NCBI GenBank assembly: GCA_900319525.1
Contig: ONOU01000013.1
Coordinates: 1-61,768 of the forward strand
From: an uncultured Prevotellaceae bacterium
GTDB lineage: Bacteria; Bacteroidota; Bacteroidia; Bacteroidales; Muribaculaceae
Length of the DNA: 61,768 bases
Direction of reading: 5' to 3'
The notes beneath the pieces were generated by a model. It saw only the letters and a program-made list of their open reading frames with translations. It had not been told where the DNA came from and did not search any database. The position numbers were made by a program, and so were the translations under genes. This document shows, piece by piece, positions 44,403-53,766 of this stretch (positions are counted from its first letter, which is position 1; every line of letters begins with the position of its first letter).

Positions 44403-46247
44403 ATGAAGAAAATATCCTTACTACTGATTGCTGCCCTTGTCGCCGTGAGCGCCTCGGCAGGCATCAACATGAAAGCATCTCACAACGTGAGAAGTGCCCG
44501 CATGGAGAAGTCAGAACTGCGCACTGCTCTGCCCATGGCACACAAGTCGCTCAGGGCTCCCAGCCGCGTCATCACCGATCAGCCCGCAGGCGAGCTCCAC
44601 AGCTACCTGCGCAGTGGCACCGCCATCTATCCTCAGGGCCAGGACATCTACATGGGCGAACAGGAAGACGGCCGCATGGACATCGTGTTTGCCGGCGAGG
44701 GCAAGGTCTATCTCAAGAACATCCTGTACCGCACCGGTGACCTGTGGGGCAACTACTGGGTAGAGGGCCAACTCAACGACGAGGGCACCGAGATTACGGT
44801 CCAGATGGGGCAATCCCTCTACTGGAGCTACAACTACCAGGCCGACATCCTGCTGGCATGGGGTACCACCGAGATCGCCTATGACCAGGAAGGCGCACCC
44901 TACATCAACTTCATCATTGATGACCGCATGCAGGAGGTCGTTTACACCATCGACGGCGAGACCATCTATGGCCCCGAGGGCGTTGCTCCCGTCGAGGATG
45001 ACCAGAACCCCTACTGGGGCTTTGTAGCTACAGGACTGGGCGCTTACTGGACCGACGATTACAGCTTTGCAGGCGCCATGGAATGGGGTACCGTATTCAC
45101 CGAGACCGAGCCCCAGGAGCCCGAGGGACCGTCGATCATCACCGAGCAGCCCGAAGGAGACCTCTACACGCTCAAGCGCAACAGCGCCACCATCATCACC
45201 AGTGGCGGTGAGGTGGTCCACAACAAGACCGATGGCGACGTCAACATCGTCATCAACGAGCAAGAGGGCAAGGCCTATATCCAGAACCCGCTGTGGTTGC
45301 AGGACTATGGCTACTGGGTAGAGGGCGACTATGATGCCGAGAGCGGCATGATCGTAGTCCCCACGGGACAATATGTCTATTACAACGAGAGCATGAAGTA
45401 TGGCATCCAGCTCATGTGGGGCCGCACCTATGCCTATGAGGCCTATGACGGCAGCTACCGTTTGGGCTATGAAATCGACAATGAGACCCAGGAGATCTAC
45501 TTTATCTTCTTTGAGAACGCCCTGTATCTGCTGGGCAGCGAGGGTGACGTGATGGCCGAGTTCCCCGAGTGGGGCAACAGCACGGGCATGATGGCCGTGT
45601 ACAGCGACAACCAGGAGATGGGTTGCATCGAGTTCACCAACAAGGACAGCAACGGCGACGATCTGCCCTTTGCCCAGTTCATCAACACCGTGCCTGCCGT
45701 GCCTGCCGCTCCCATCATCGATGGCTGGTATGATGGCGGCGACGAGGAGGGCAACAGCTTCTTCATCTTCTCCATGCCCACCACCGACGTGGATGGCAAC
45801 CTGCTCAATCCCGAGTGCCTGAGCTTCAGCATCTGGATTGACAACGGCGATGGCGCTGAGTTGTTCACCTTTGAGGCCGACACCTATGTCAACGACTACC
45901 TCTTTGAGGACACGGCCGAGATCCCCTACTGGATGTATGCCTACGGCTATGACATCACGGGCTATGGCTGCGTCTTCTACCGCACCAACGAGGGTGACAA
46001 CCCCTTGTTCACCCAGAACATCGGCGTGCAGGCATTCTATGACGTGGACGGCATCAAGAACGCCAGCGAGATCGCTTGGCTCTACGACATCCCCAGCAGC
46101 GTCAACGACGTGAATGCCGGCAAGACCGTTGCCAGCGTGCGCTACTACAACGTGGCCGGCCAGCAGATGGCACAGCCCAGCGGCTTGACCATCCAGGTAA
46201 CGACCTACAGCGACGGCACCACCAGCGCCGTCAAGGTTGTCAAATGA
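44403..46247 (+). CDS. Secreted repeat protein, paralogue 3 (two modules, CTD-like tail)
   Basis: This 614-residue protein is organised like paralogue 1: signal peptide (KKISLLLIAALVAVSASA), modules starting RVITDQPAGEL (about 55) and SIITEQPEGDL (about 245), a fibronectin-like part (MPTTDVDGNLLNPECLSFSI) and the tail NVAGQQMAQPSGLTIQV... DGTTSAVKVVK. Module motifs WVEGQL/WVEGDY and VPTGQYVYY are preserved. Amino acids are strongly biased to Asp/Glu and low in Lys, as in calcium-rich or exported proteins. It probably arose by duplication of paralogue 1 and has its own promoter. Confidence 0.75.
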   Translation: MKKISLLLIAALVAVSASAGINMKASHNVRSARMEKSELRTALPMAHKSLRAPSRVITDQPAGELHSYLRSGTAIYPQGQDIYMGEQEDGRMDIVFAGEGKVYLKNILYRTGDLWGNYWVEGQLNDEGTEITVQMGQSLYWSYNYQADILLAWGTTEIAYDQEGAPYINFIIDDRMQEVVYTIDGETIYGPEGVAPVEDDQNPYWGFVATGLGAYWTDDYSFAGAMEWGTVFTETEPQEPEGPSIITEQPEGDLYTLKRNSATIITSGGEVVHNKTDGDVNIVINEQEGKAYIQNPLWLQDYGYWVEGDYDAESGMIVVPTGQYVYYNESMKYGIQLMWGRTYAYEAYDGSYRLGYEIDNETQEIYFIFFENALYLLGSEGDVMAEFPEWGNSTGMMAVYSDNQEMGCIEFTNKDSNGDDLPFAQFINTVPAVPAAPIIDGWYDGGDEEGNSFFIFSMPTTDVDGNLLNPECLSFSIWIDNGDGAELFTFEADTYVNDYLFEDTAEIPYWMYAYGYDITGYGCVFYRTNEGDNPLFTQNIGVQAFYDVDGIKNASEIAWLYDIPSSVNDVNAGKTVASVRYYNVAGQQMAQPSGLTIQVTTYSDGTTSAVKVVK

Positions 46248-46332
46248 ATCAGGCTTTAGGTTCGGGAGTCGGTTAACAATGCCGTGACTTGGTCACGGCC
46301 CACCCAAGTCCAAGAACCCGAGCACTTTAACG

Positions 46333-46362
46333 AGTAGAGACGCAAAATTTTGCGTCTCTACT
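46333..46362. terminator. Perfect 30-base palindrome after paralogue 3
   Basis: AGTAGAGACGCAAAA is followed at once by its exact reverse complement (46348-46362). The core is the same GAGACGCAA family as terminators 1 and 2, and the palindrome type is widespread in Bacteroidota genomes. It lies 85 bases past the paralogue stop and only 23 bases before the next promoter box. Confidence 0.7.
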
Positions 46363-46384
46363 TGTGTATATGGAGCAGTTGCTG

Positions 46385-46392
46385 TAATTTTG
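46385..46392 (+). promoter_or_regulatory. -7 box of the fRMsr gene (leaderless)
   Basis: TAATTTTG ends four bases before the ATG at 46397, so the predicted transcript starts at or next to the start codon. Confidence 0.5.
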
Positions 46393-46396
46393 TGCT

Positions 46397-46858
46397 ATGG
46401 ACAAGAACGAAACTTACCGAATGCTCGTCAAGCAGGTCGAGAGCCTGATTGAGGGCGAGAACAACCCTGTAGGGCAGCTAGCCAACACGGCCGCGCTCCT
46501 GCACGATACCATGGACTGGTGGTGGACCGGTTTTTACCTGATTCTCAATGGCGAACTGCGCCTGGGGCCATTCCAGGGCCCGGTGGCTTGTTACAGCATC
46601 AAGCGTGGCCGTGGCGTGTGTGGCACGGCATGGGACCAGGACCGCACCATCGTCGTCCCCGACGTGGAGCTGTTTGAGGGACACATCGCGTGCAGCAGCC
46701 TGTCGCGCAGCGAGATTGTCGTGCCCCTGCACGACAGCCAGGGCAACGTCGTCGGCGTGCTCGACATCGACAGCAAGGAGCTGGCCACCTTTGACGAGGT
46801 GGACGCACAATGGCTCGAAGAGATTGCCCGCGTCATCTCACGCCACGTACTGGATTAA
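46397..46858 (+). CDS. msrC: Free methionine-(R)-sulfoxide reductase
   Basis: This 153-residue GAF-domain enzyme repairs free methionine-R-sulfoxide. Three cysteines at 65, 75 and 99 are spaced by 10 and 24 residues, the same spacing as the catalytic Cys84/94/118 of the E. coli enzyme. They lie in ACYSIKRGRGVCGTAW and HIACSSLSRSEIVVPL, which are family signatures. It is probably the first gene of an operon with rarA (36 bases apart). The start codon directly follows the promoter box, so it is translated from a leaderless mRNA. Confidence 0.93.
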   Translation: MDKNETYRMLVKQVESLIEGENNPVGQLANTAALLHDTMDWWWTGFYLILNGELRLGPFQGPVACYSIKRGRGVCGTAWDQDRTIVVPDVELFEGHIACSSLSRSEIVVPLHDSQGNVVGVLDIDSKELATFDEVDAQWLEEIARVISRHVLD

Positions 46859-46894
46859 GTTGACCCCATCCATTCACCCTACCCTTCCACTATC

Positions 46895-48196
46895 ATGAGC
46901 TACGAACCACTAGCCGAACGCCTGCGCCCACGCTCGCTCGATGACTACATCGGGCAGCGCCACCTCGTGGGCGAGGGAGCCATCATTCGCCGCATGATCG
47001 AGAGCGGCAATATTTCCTCATTCATCCTGTGGGGACCACCGGGCGTGGGCAAGACCACCCTGGCGCGCATCATCGCCGAGCAGACCCAGGTGCCCTTTTA
47101 CACGCTGTCGGCAGTGACCTCGGGCGTTAAAGACGTGCGCGAGGTGCTCGACCGCTGCCAGGCCGACGCACGCAGCGTGTTCTCCAAGGGCCGCCCCATC
47201 CTGTTCATCGACGAGATCCACCGCTTCAACAAGTCCCAACAGGACTCCCTGCTGGGAGCCGTGGAGCGAGGCACCGTGACGCTCATCGGCGCCACAACCG
47301 AGAATCCATCCTTTGAGGTCATCCGCCCGCTGCTCTCCAGGGCGCAGGTCTATGTCCTCAACCCGCTGGACCGTGACGACCTGCTACAGCTGCTCGATCA
47401 CGCCATCAAGACCGACAAGATGTTCAAGGACCGCGAGGTGCGTGTCGAGCAGACCGAGGCCCTGCTGCGCTTTGCCGCTGGAGACGCCCGCAAGCTGCTC
47501 AACATCCTGGACCTCATCATGCAGTCGCTCAAGGAGGGCGAGCCCTTTGTCATCACCGATGACATCGTTACAGACCGGCTGCAACAGAATCCGCTAGCCT
47601 TTGACAAAGGCGGCGAGATGCACTACGACATCATCTCGGCGTTCATCAAGAGCATCCGTGGCAGTGACCCCGACGCGGCAGTCTATTGGCTCGCACGTCT
47701 CATCGCCGGTGGCGAGGATCCCAAGTTCATCGCGCGCCGCCTGTGCATCCTAGCTGCCGAGGACATCGGCCTGGCCAACCCAAACGCGCTGCTGCTGGCC
47801 AATGCCACATTTGACATCATCAACAAGATTGGATGGCCCGAGGGACGCATTCCCCTGAGCGAATGCGCTATCTACCTGGCTACCAGTGCCAAGAGCAATA
47901 GTGCCTATCTCGCTATAGATGCCGCCCTAGCCATGGTGAACGAGACGGGTAACGCTCCCGTGCCGCTGCACCTGCGCAACGCCCCTACCGCACTGATGAA
48001 GCAACTGGGTTACGGCAAGGATTACAAGTATGCCCACGACTTCCCTGGGCACTTCATCAACCAGCAGTACATGCCCGAAGAATTGCACCACCCGCAACTG
48101 TGGCAACCCCAGGATAACCCTGCCGAGAACCAGATGGCCGCACGGCAACAGGCACGATGGGGCAACCGAGCCGGTCATGGCCCCGACGACAATTAA
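46895..48196 (+). CDS. rarA: Replication-associated recombination protein A
   Basis: RarA (MgsA) is an AAA+ ATPase that acts at stalled replication forks. The 433-residue protein has the start [20 protein letters not shown], Walker A GPPGVGKT at 47-54, Walker [16 protein letters not shown], sensor text [13 protein letters not shown], and the tetramerisation region [19 protein letters not shown]. All are family marks. It follows msrC by 36 bases and precedes yraN by 34. Confidence 0.96.
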   Translation: MSYEPLAERLRPRSLDDYIGQRHLVGEGAIIRRMIESGNISSFILWGPPGVGKTTLARIIAEQTQVPFYTLSAVTSGVKDVREVLDRCQADARSVFSKGRPILFIDEIHRFNKSQQDSLLGAVERGTVTLIGATTENPSFEVIRPLLSRAQVYVLNPLDRDDLLQLLDHAIKTDKMFKDREVRVEQTEALLRFAAGDARKLLNILDLIMQSLKEGEPFVITDDIVTDRLQQNPLAFDKGGEMHYDIISAFIKSIRGSDPDAAVYWLARLIAGGEDPKFIARRLCILAAEDIGLANPNALLLANATFDIINKIGWPEGRIPLSECAIYLATSAKSNSAYLAIDAALAMVNETGNAPVPLHLRNAPTALMKQLGYGKDYKYAHDFPGHFINQQYMPEELHHPQLWQPQDNPAENQMAARQQARWGNRAGHGPDDN

Positions 48197-48230
48197 AGAA
48201 TCGCTTTAATTATCGCATCACTAAAGTCTG

Positions 48231-48611
48231 ATGGACAATACGATCGCAATAGGAAAGTTTGGAGAGAAGGAAGCCTGCAATTTCCTGATTTCGCATGGCT
48301 ATACCGTGCGCGAGACCAACTGGCGCCTGGGGCATCTTGAGATCGATATCGTGGCTCAAGAGCCAGGGGCCAACTGCCTGCATGTGGTCGAGGTCAAGAC
48401 GCGCGCCAGTGACGAGGACTTTGACCCGATGGAATCGATCACACGGGCCAAAATACGCCGCCTGGTCAACGCCGCTAACGGCTACATCACCCATTACCAG
48501 CTGGCCATGAGTGTACAATTTGACGTCATGATTATTGTGGGGACTAGCGAGCGCTACGACATCCGTTTCTATCCCGATGCCTTCGAGCCGCCGCTCACGA
48601 CGTGCCGCTAA
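48231..48611 (+). CDS. yraN: YraN/UPF0102 family nuclease-like protein
   Basis: This 126-residue protein of the UPF0102 group has an endonuclease-like fold. Motifs are GKFGEKEACNFL (Glu), NWRLGHLEIDIVAQ (Asp) and HVVEVKTRA (E-x-K), the PD-(D/E)XK arrangement typical of the family. Its role is not well known; it is often near rarA or ribonuclease HII and may act in DNA repair or uptake. It is the last gene of the msrC-rarA-yraN run, ending 13 bases before the convergent regulator gene. Confidence 0.92.
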   Translation: MDNTIAIGKFGEKEACNFLISHGYTVRETNWRLGHLEIDIVAQEPGANCLHVVEVKTRASDEDFDPMESITRAKIRRLVNAANGYITHYQLAMSVQFDVMIIVGTSERYDIRFYPDAFEPPLTTCR

Positions 48612-48623
48612 TCATTCTCATTT

Positions 48624-51512
48624 TCAGGAAGAACACTCGTTGCGCGCCTGGGTGGGCGTCATCTTGTAATGCTGGCGAAAGACGCGCGAGAAATAGGCCA
48701 CATCACCAAAACCGCACTGCCCGGCCACGTCACCCACGAGCATCGTGGGATGCTCGCACAGCAAGCGCATCGCTTTCTCCATGCGCAACTGCATGATATA
48801 GGCGGCAACATTCTTTCCTGTCAGCTCCAGAATGCGTCGCCTGAGCTGGCTCTCACCCATCTTGAGCCGCAGGGCAATCTGGTCGAGGTTCACACGCGCT
48901 CCCCCATCGGCCATCTGTTCCTCTACAAGCCCGGCAAAGGAGTTCAACAACGCTTGATCATTGATTGATGTGTCATCAGCTGCACCGGCAATTGAACTAG
49001 CGCTTTTCTTACTTAAAGTATTACTATAATAATCCTTTATTTTTTCTCTTTTTTCCAGCAATTTAGCTACCCATGCCTTGATTTCGTCGGAATCAAACGG
49101 CTTGACCATATACACGTCTGCTCCCGCCTTGATGCCCAGAATGCGGTCTGACCTGCTGGTGCGTGCGCTAAGCATGATTACCGGGATGTGTGACAACTCT
49201 TGCGAGGCACGCAAGCGCCGGCACATTTCCAGGCCATCCATATAGGGCATCTTCACATCAGTGATAATCAGGTCAGGCTGCAACATAGCCGCTTGTGCCA
49301 GTCCATGCTTACCGTTGGAGGCATATTGGATAGTGTAAGCGCCACCTAGAGCCGCTCCAATGATTCGAGCCACGTCGCTGTGGTCCTCAACGACCAGAAT
49401 GCAAGGCCGGCCCTTATTCCCGCCCGCATCGCCAGTAGGTTCTTCCTCAACAGGATACTTCAACTTGCGCACCACCGGACGCACTTGTTCCACCACCATG
49501 GCCAGGCGCTGGATTTCGCCAGCCTGATTGCTGTAGCACGGCAGCGACACCGTGAAGGTTGACCCGTTCCCCAAAGTGCTCTCGACAGCCACCGAGCCGC
49601 CCATGACCGTGGCCATGTCGCGCACTACCGTCAAGCCGATGCCAACACCCTCACACAACTGTTCGGCAGCGGGAGCACGATAGAAGGCCTCAAACACGTG
49701 CGGCAGGTCATCCTGGGAGATACCCATTCCGTTGTCGGCCACCCTGATGACAAGCATATCTCCAACCAGCTGTGATGTGACGGTGATCTTGCCATAAGCC
49801 TCACTATAGCTGATAGCGTTCTCGATCAAGCTGCCCACAATCGTGTTCAGGTAGTGGGGCACCACGTCAATCTCCACTTCCCTGGCCGTCGGGGCATAGG
49901 TGAGTTCGATCTGCCTCTCGACACACTGCTCGCGATAGCTCTCGACAATCATGCGCAGGTAAGCTACAACATCACCACGGCGCCAGTCCGGCCCCGTGAC
50001 AGCGCTGCGCACACTACCCACCTCCAGGATGCGGTCCACGAGCAACAACAGGTGATTACCCTGTCGCTCAATGATTTCCACATTCTCGCGCTGCTGCGGC
50101 GAGTTCTCACCACCGGCCTGAGCGATGATGCCGTCGGTGGCGCCCATGATGGCGGTCAACGGGGTGCGCAGCTGGTGTACCACATTGGTAAAGAACAGCG
50201 AACGTGTTTCCTCGACCTGGCGCATCAGCCGCTGAGTGCGGACACGCACCCGTGCGGCATAGAGCAATGCCGCGATAATCGCGCCTGCCATGATCAACAA
50301 CAGCACGGTGAACAGCATCATCATGTTGCGCAGGCGCTTCAGGTGGGCGATGTCGTTGTTGAGCAGGCTCATTTCCCCCTGCTTGACGTTGGTCTCATAC
50401 TCGGTGCGCTGGTGACGCATCTCGTTACTTTTCTCCAGGCCGTAGATGCTGTCATACAGGGCGTCGCTCTTGATATAGAAATCCAGGGCACTACGGGTAT
50501 CCCCCCCGAGCAAAGCCAATTCATAAAAGATATGGTAAGCCCTGGCCTGATGCTCCTTGCTGTTGATGCGCAGTGCCTCGGCCTCGGCCTCCTGCACATA
50601 TTGCAGCGCCTCTTCCTTCTCGCCAAGCATCATGCTCACGCTGGCTAACGAGAGGCACGACTCCAGCCAGTGATAGGCGTCACCTAGCTCCTTCAACAGC
50701 TGGTAAGCCTGCTTGTACTCGACCTGTGCCCGCGAGAAATTGCGCTCATCGGCATACAGCTCACCATAATTCAAGTGGCACAGGGCCACACCGAGCTGAT
50801 TGCCAGCCAACTGATTGTGTTTCAACGACTCGCCATAATAGGCCCATGCCGAGTCGGCCTCTCCGAGGGCCCGCTTGATGGCGCCCAGATTAGAATAATT
50901 GATCGCCATGCCCAGATCACTGCCCAATGAACGCTCACCTTGCAGGGCTAGACGCAACACACTGTCGGCCGACGCATAGTGACGCAACTCAATCTCGATG
51001 TTGCCGATACCATTAAGTGCCATCACCCGTGCCTTCACGGCCTCGGGGCTGATGTGGTCGCTGTAGGCATTACTGTAACTTAACGCCTTGTAATGAAAGC
51101 CGTTGGCCTTACTCAAGTCACCCTCACGGCGATAATCGGTACCGATGTTGTTCAATGCTGAAATAATCTCCAGCGTGTCGCACACGCTCATGGCGATGTT
51201 CAAGCCACGGCTATGGGCAGCGATGGCCTCGTCAAAGCGGGACTGGTGGCGCAGCGTGCGCCCCTGATAGCGTAACGCGATCATCTCGCCTGTAACATCG
51301 CCGTTCTTGTGATATTGATTGACCATTGCCACTAGCGAGTCCACATCGGTCATGCCGCGCAGCAGACTATCCACCTGGGCATAATGGGCATCATCGCCAT
51401 GAATGCAGGTCTTACCGCGGCGGCACGATGGCACCGTCACGGCAATCAGTATGGCCAGCACTGCTGCGGCCATCATGATACAGTATTTTTTCCCACTTGA
51501 TTCTTGTCGCAT
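48624..51512 (-). CDS. Hybrid two-component regulator with periplasmic TPR sensor (HTCS-like)
   Basis: One 962-residue polypeptide combines a sensor kinase and a transcription regulator. It has an N-terminal membrane/signal segment (10-29), then TPR-like helices (about 40-360) instead of the beta-propeller of classical HTCS. A second membrane helix (398-420) is followed by HisKA with His446 in VVHQLRTPL, HATPase (about 550-660: SLIENAISYS, VADNGMGIS, GVGIGL), a receiver with Asp752 in IITDVKMPYMDG, and a C-terminal AraC-type HTH (about 865-960). The TPR sensor probably reads a periplasmic signal, possibly a peptide. No polysaccharide locus is adjacent, so its target is unknown. The promoter box TATTTTTG is at 51550-51557 (minus). 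Confidence 0.92.
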   Translation of the reverse strand: MRQESSGKKYCIMMAAAVLAILIAVTVPSCRRGKTCIHGDDAHYAQVDSLLRGMTDVDSLVAMVNQYHKNGDVTGEMIALRYQGRTLRHQSRFDEAIAAHSRGLNIAMSVCDTLEIISALNNIGTDYRREGDLSKANGFHYKALSYSNAYSDHISPEAVKARVMALNGIGNIEIELRHYASADSVLRLALQGERSLGSDLGMAINYSNLGAIKRALGEADSAWAYYGESLKHNQLAGNQLGVALCHLNYGELYADERNFSRAQVEYKQAYQLLKELGDAYHWLESCLSLASVSMMLGEKEEALQYVQEAEAEALRINSKEHQARAYHIFYELALLGGDTRSALDFYIKSDALYDSIYGLEKSNEMRHQRTEYETNVKQGEMSLLNNDIAHLKRLRNMMMLFTVLLLIMAGAIIAALLYAARVRVRTQRLMRQVEETRSLFFTNVVHQLRTPLTAIMGATDGIIAQAGGENSPQQRENVEIIERQGNHLLLLVDRILEVGSVRSAVTGPDWRRGDVVAYLRMIVESYREQCVERQIELTYAPTAREVEIDVVPHYLNTIVGSLIENAISYSEAYGKITVTSQLVGDMLVIRVADNGMGISQDDLPHVFEAFYRAPAAEQLCEGVGIGLTVVRDMATVMGGSVAVESTLGNGSTFTVSLPCYSNQAGEIQRLAMVVEQVRPVVRKLKYPVEEEPTGDAGGNKGRPCILVVEDHSDVARIIGAALGGAYTIQYASNGKHGLAQAAMLQPDLIITDVKMPYMDGLEMCRRLRASQELSHIPVIMLSARTSRSDRILGIKAGADVYMVKPFDSDEIKAWVAKLLEKREKIKDYYSNTLSKKSASSIAGAADDTSINDQALLNSFAGLVEEQMADGGARVNLDQIALRLKMGESQLRRRILELTGKNVAAYIMQLRMEKAMRLLCEHPTMLVGDVAGQCGFGDVAYFSRVFRQHYKMTPTQARNECSS

Positions 51513-51631
51513 AACGCAGGCAATACTTCATTTTTAAGGCTTGGACTTGCAAAAATAACATATTTTTTTCATTTCACAGGGATGTTTACAAAAAAAATCG
51601 CCACCAAGGGCATATTATCGGGGAAAATGCC

Positions 51632-51639
51632 TAATTTTG
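51632..51639 (+). promoter_or_regulatory. -7 box of the DUF4199-GT2 operon
   Basis: TAATTTTG ends nine bases before the ATG at 51649, giving a very short leader. Confidence 0.5.
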
Positions 51640-51648
51640 CAATTTGTT

Positions 51649-52197
51649 ATGGCATCATCCAGCAAGAGCATCTATCAGCGCGCGGGCGAGTGGGGAGTTC
51701 CATTCGGCCTGTACCTGTCATGTGTAGCCGTGTTATCCATCTTTGCTGACTGGTTTGCACCGCTGCAACTGTTGTTCATGGTGCTGCTGATGGGCTTGCC
51801 GCTGGTGACCTACTACTTCCAGCGCCGCAAGTTCATCGAGGACAACGGTTTTACCGAGTATGCCGGCCTGTGGATGCTGGGCATCATGCTCTACATTCTG
51901 GGCACTGTGCTGTGCAGTTTCATCACCTTCCTGGTCATCACCTATTGCCGTCCAGGATTCATCTACGAGCAAGCCCAGGCAGCCGTCGATGTTTACAGGA
52001 CCATGCCGCAGATGCGCGACAACGAGATGGTGAACCTGCTGCAGCAAGCCATTGACGACAAGGCTCTACCCTCTCCCATCGAGCTGGTGATGAGCGTATT
52101 CTGGTTCGTCTCTTTTGCCGGATCGCTGGTGAGCGCCTTGACCGCGCTGGTGGCGCAGCGCCCTCTCCCTGGGAAATCGGCCCGGCGCCGTCAATAA
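51649..52197 (+). CDS. DUF4199 membrane protein
   Basis: This 182-residue integral membrane protein has four hydrophobic segments (FGLYLSCVAVLSIFADWF, LLFMVLLMGLPLVTYYF, LWMLGIMLYILGTVLCSF, VMSVFWFVSFAGSLVSAL), matching the DUF4199 family of Bacteroidota. These genes are typically followed by a family-2 glycosyltransferase, as here (35 bases). An in-frame TTG at 51637 overlaps the promoter box and is rejected. The function is unknown; a partner role for the glycosyltransferase is inferred. Confidence 0.85.
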   Translation: MASSSKSIYQRAGEWGVPFGLYLSCVAVLSIFADWFAPLQLLFMVLLMGLPLVTYYFQRRKFIEDNGFTEYAGLWMLGIMLYILGTVLCSFITFLVITYCRPGFIYEQAQAAVDVYRTMPQMRDNEMVNLLQQAIDDKALPSPIELVMSVFWFVSFAGSLVSALTALVAQRPLPGKSARRRQ

Positions 52198-52232
52198 CTG
52201 ATAATAATTGAGAAAATCACAATAAAAACAAT

Positions 52233-53270
52233 ATGGACATTTCTGTAATCGTACCGCTATACAACGAGGCCGAGTCACTACCCGAACTTGCCGAGTGGAT
52301 CGAGCGCGTCATGGACCAGAACGGCTTCTCCTATGAGGTGCTGTTCATCAACGACGGCAGCACCGACGGCTCGTGGCAGGTCATCAAGGACCTGCACCAG
52401 CGCAACCCGCGCCTCAAGGGTGTCGCCTTTCGCCGCAACTACGGCAAGTCGCCAGCCCTGAACACAGGTTTTGCCCGCGCCCAGGGTAACGTCATCATCA
52501 CCATGGACGCCGACCTGCAGGACAGCCCCGACGAGATTCCCGAGCTCTACCGCATGATTACCCAGGACGGCTATGACCTGGTGAGCGGCTGGAAAAAGAA
52601 ACGTTATGACCCGCTGAGCAAGACCATCCCCACCAAGCTGTTCAACGCCACAGCCCGTCGGGTGAGCGGCATCCACAACCTGCACGACTTCAACTGCGGC
52701 CTGAAGGCTTACCGTCGCGATGTAGTCAAGCACATCGAGGTCTATGGCGACATGCACCGCTATGTGCCCTATCTGGCCAAGAACGCGGGCTTCACCCGCA
52801 TCGGCGAGAAAGAGGTGAAGCACCGTGCCCGCAAGTATGGCACGACCAAGTTTGGCCTGGACCGCTTTGTCAATGGCTATCTAGACCTGTTGACGTTGTG
52901 GTTCCAAGCCAAGTTCGGCGTCAAGCCGATGCACTTCTTCGGCCTGCTGGGCAGCCTGATGTTCCTGCTGGGTTTCATCGCCGTGATCATCGTGGGAGGC
53001 CTCAAGCTCTATAACATGTACCACGGCAACAGCTACCGCCTGGTCACCGACTCGCCCTACTTCTACCTCTCCCTGACGTCGATGCTGCTGGGCACCCAGC
53101 TCTTCCTCGCGGGTTTCCTGGGCGAACTCATCATCCGTCACAGCAACGACCGCAACCACTACGAGATAGGTGAGGAGATCACTGGCGACACGCCGGCCAT
53201 CGAAGGGCGCACGACAGAGCCAATTCCCGCTGCTGTTAACGTAGAGAAAGCCACCATCGACGCCCAGTGA
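52233..53270 (+). CDS. Family 2 glycosyltransferase (DPM1/GtrB type)
   Basis: The 345-residue enzyme has a GT-A fold domain: SVIVPLYNEAESLPEL, FINDGSTDGSW, FRRNYGKSPALNTGFARA and the nucleotide-sugar DxD in ITMDADLQDSP. Two C-terminal membrane helices follow (about 230-290). This layout is of polyprenyl-phosphate sugar transferases that load glucose or mannose onto a lipid carrier at the inner membrane. It lies between the DUF4199 gene and a DUF6452 lipoprotein gene that begins one base after its stop. The sugar is unknown. Confidence 0.92.
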   Translation: MDISVIVPLYNEAESLPELAEWIERVMDQNGFSYEVLFINDGSTDGSWQVIKDLHQRNPRLKGVAFRRNYGKSPALNTGFARAQGNVIITMDADLQDSPDEIPELYRMITQDGYDLVSGWKKKRYDPLSKTIPTKLFNATARRVSGIHNLHDFNCGLKAYRRDVVKHIEVYGDMHRYVPYLAKNAGFTRIGEKEVKHRARKYGTTKFGLDRFVNGYLDLLTLWFQAKFGVKPMHFFGLLGSLMFLLGFIAVIIVGGLKLYNMYHGNSYRLVTDSPYFYLSLTSMLLGTQLFLAGFLGELIIRHSNDRNHYEIGEEITGDTPAIEGRTTEPIPAAVNVEKATIDAQ

Positions 53271-53271
53271 G

Positions 53272-53766
53272 ATGAGACGCATTCTGGCCATAGTTCTCAC
53301 TGCAGTTGCGCTGCTGCAACTGGCATCCTGCGGTGACGACAGCTGCTATGACAACGGCAGCAGCCTGCCGCTAGCGGCTTTCTACATGGATGGCAGCCAA
53401 CAAACTCTCACAGGCATCACGATCAAGGGCATCGGCGCTCCCGGCGACAGCCTCCTGGCCGATTCCAGCTCGCTGCAAGAGATCTATCTGCCCCTGCGCG
53501 CCAGCGTGGGGACGACCAGCTATGCCATCTCGCGATGGGTGGGCGCAGGAACCCCCATGGCTCATCAGCTGCATGACACGCTGACGCTCAACTATGAGCC
53601 TATCGCCTTCTTCCACTCGGCCGAGTGCGGTGCGATGTACAATTTCGACATCCACAGCATCAGCTGCACCACCAGCGGCATCGACTCGGTAGAGCTGCTC
53701 ACCCCCATGGTCACTAACTCGCGCACCCCTGCCCTGCGCATCCACTTCACCGACTTTGCCCTATGA
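53272..53766 (+). CDS. DUF6452-like lipoprotein
   Basis: This 164-residue lipoprotein has the signal RRILAIVLTAVALLQLASC (Cys19) followed by GDDSC. A predicted beta-sandwich body (SLPLAAFYMDGSQQTLTGITIKG, TLTLNYEPIAFFHSAECG) fits the DUF6452 family of Bacteroidales. It starts one base after the glycosyltransferase stop and overlaps the next gene by four bases (ATGA), so it is coupled to the DUF6048 partner. The role is unknown; the pair probably acts at the outer membrane. Confidence 0.78.
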   Translation: MRRILAIVLTAVALLQLASCGDDSCYDNGSSLPLAAFYMDGSQQTLTGITIKGIGAPGDSLLADSSSLQEIYLPLRASVGTTSYAISRWVGAGTPMAHQLHDTLTLNYEPIAFFHSAECGAMYNFDIHSISCTTSGIDSVELLTPMVTNSRTPALRIHFTDFAL

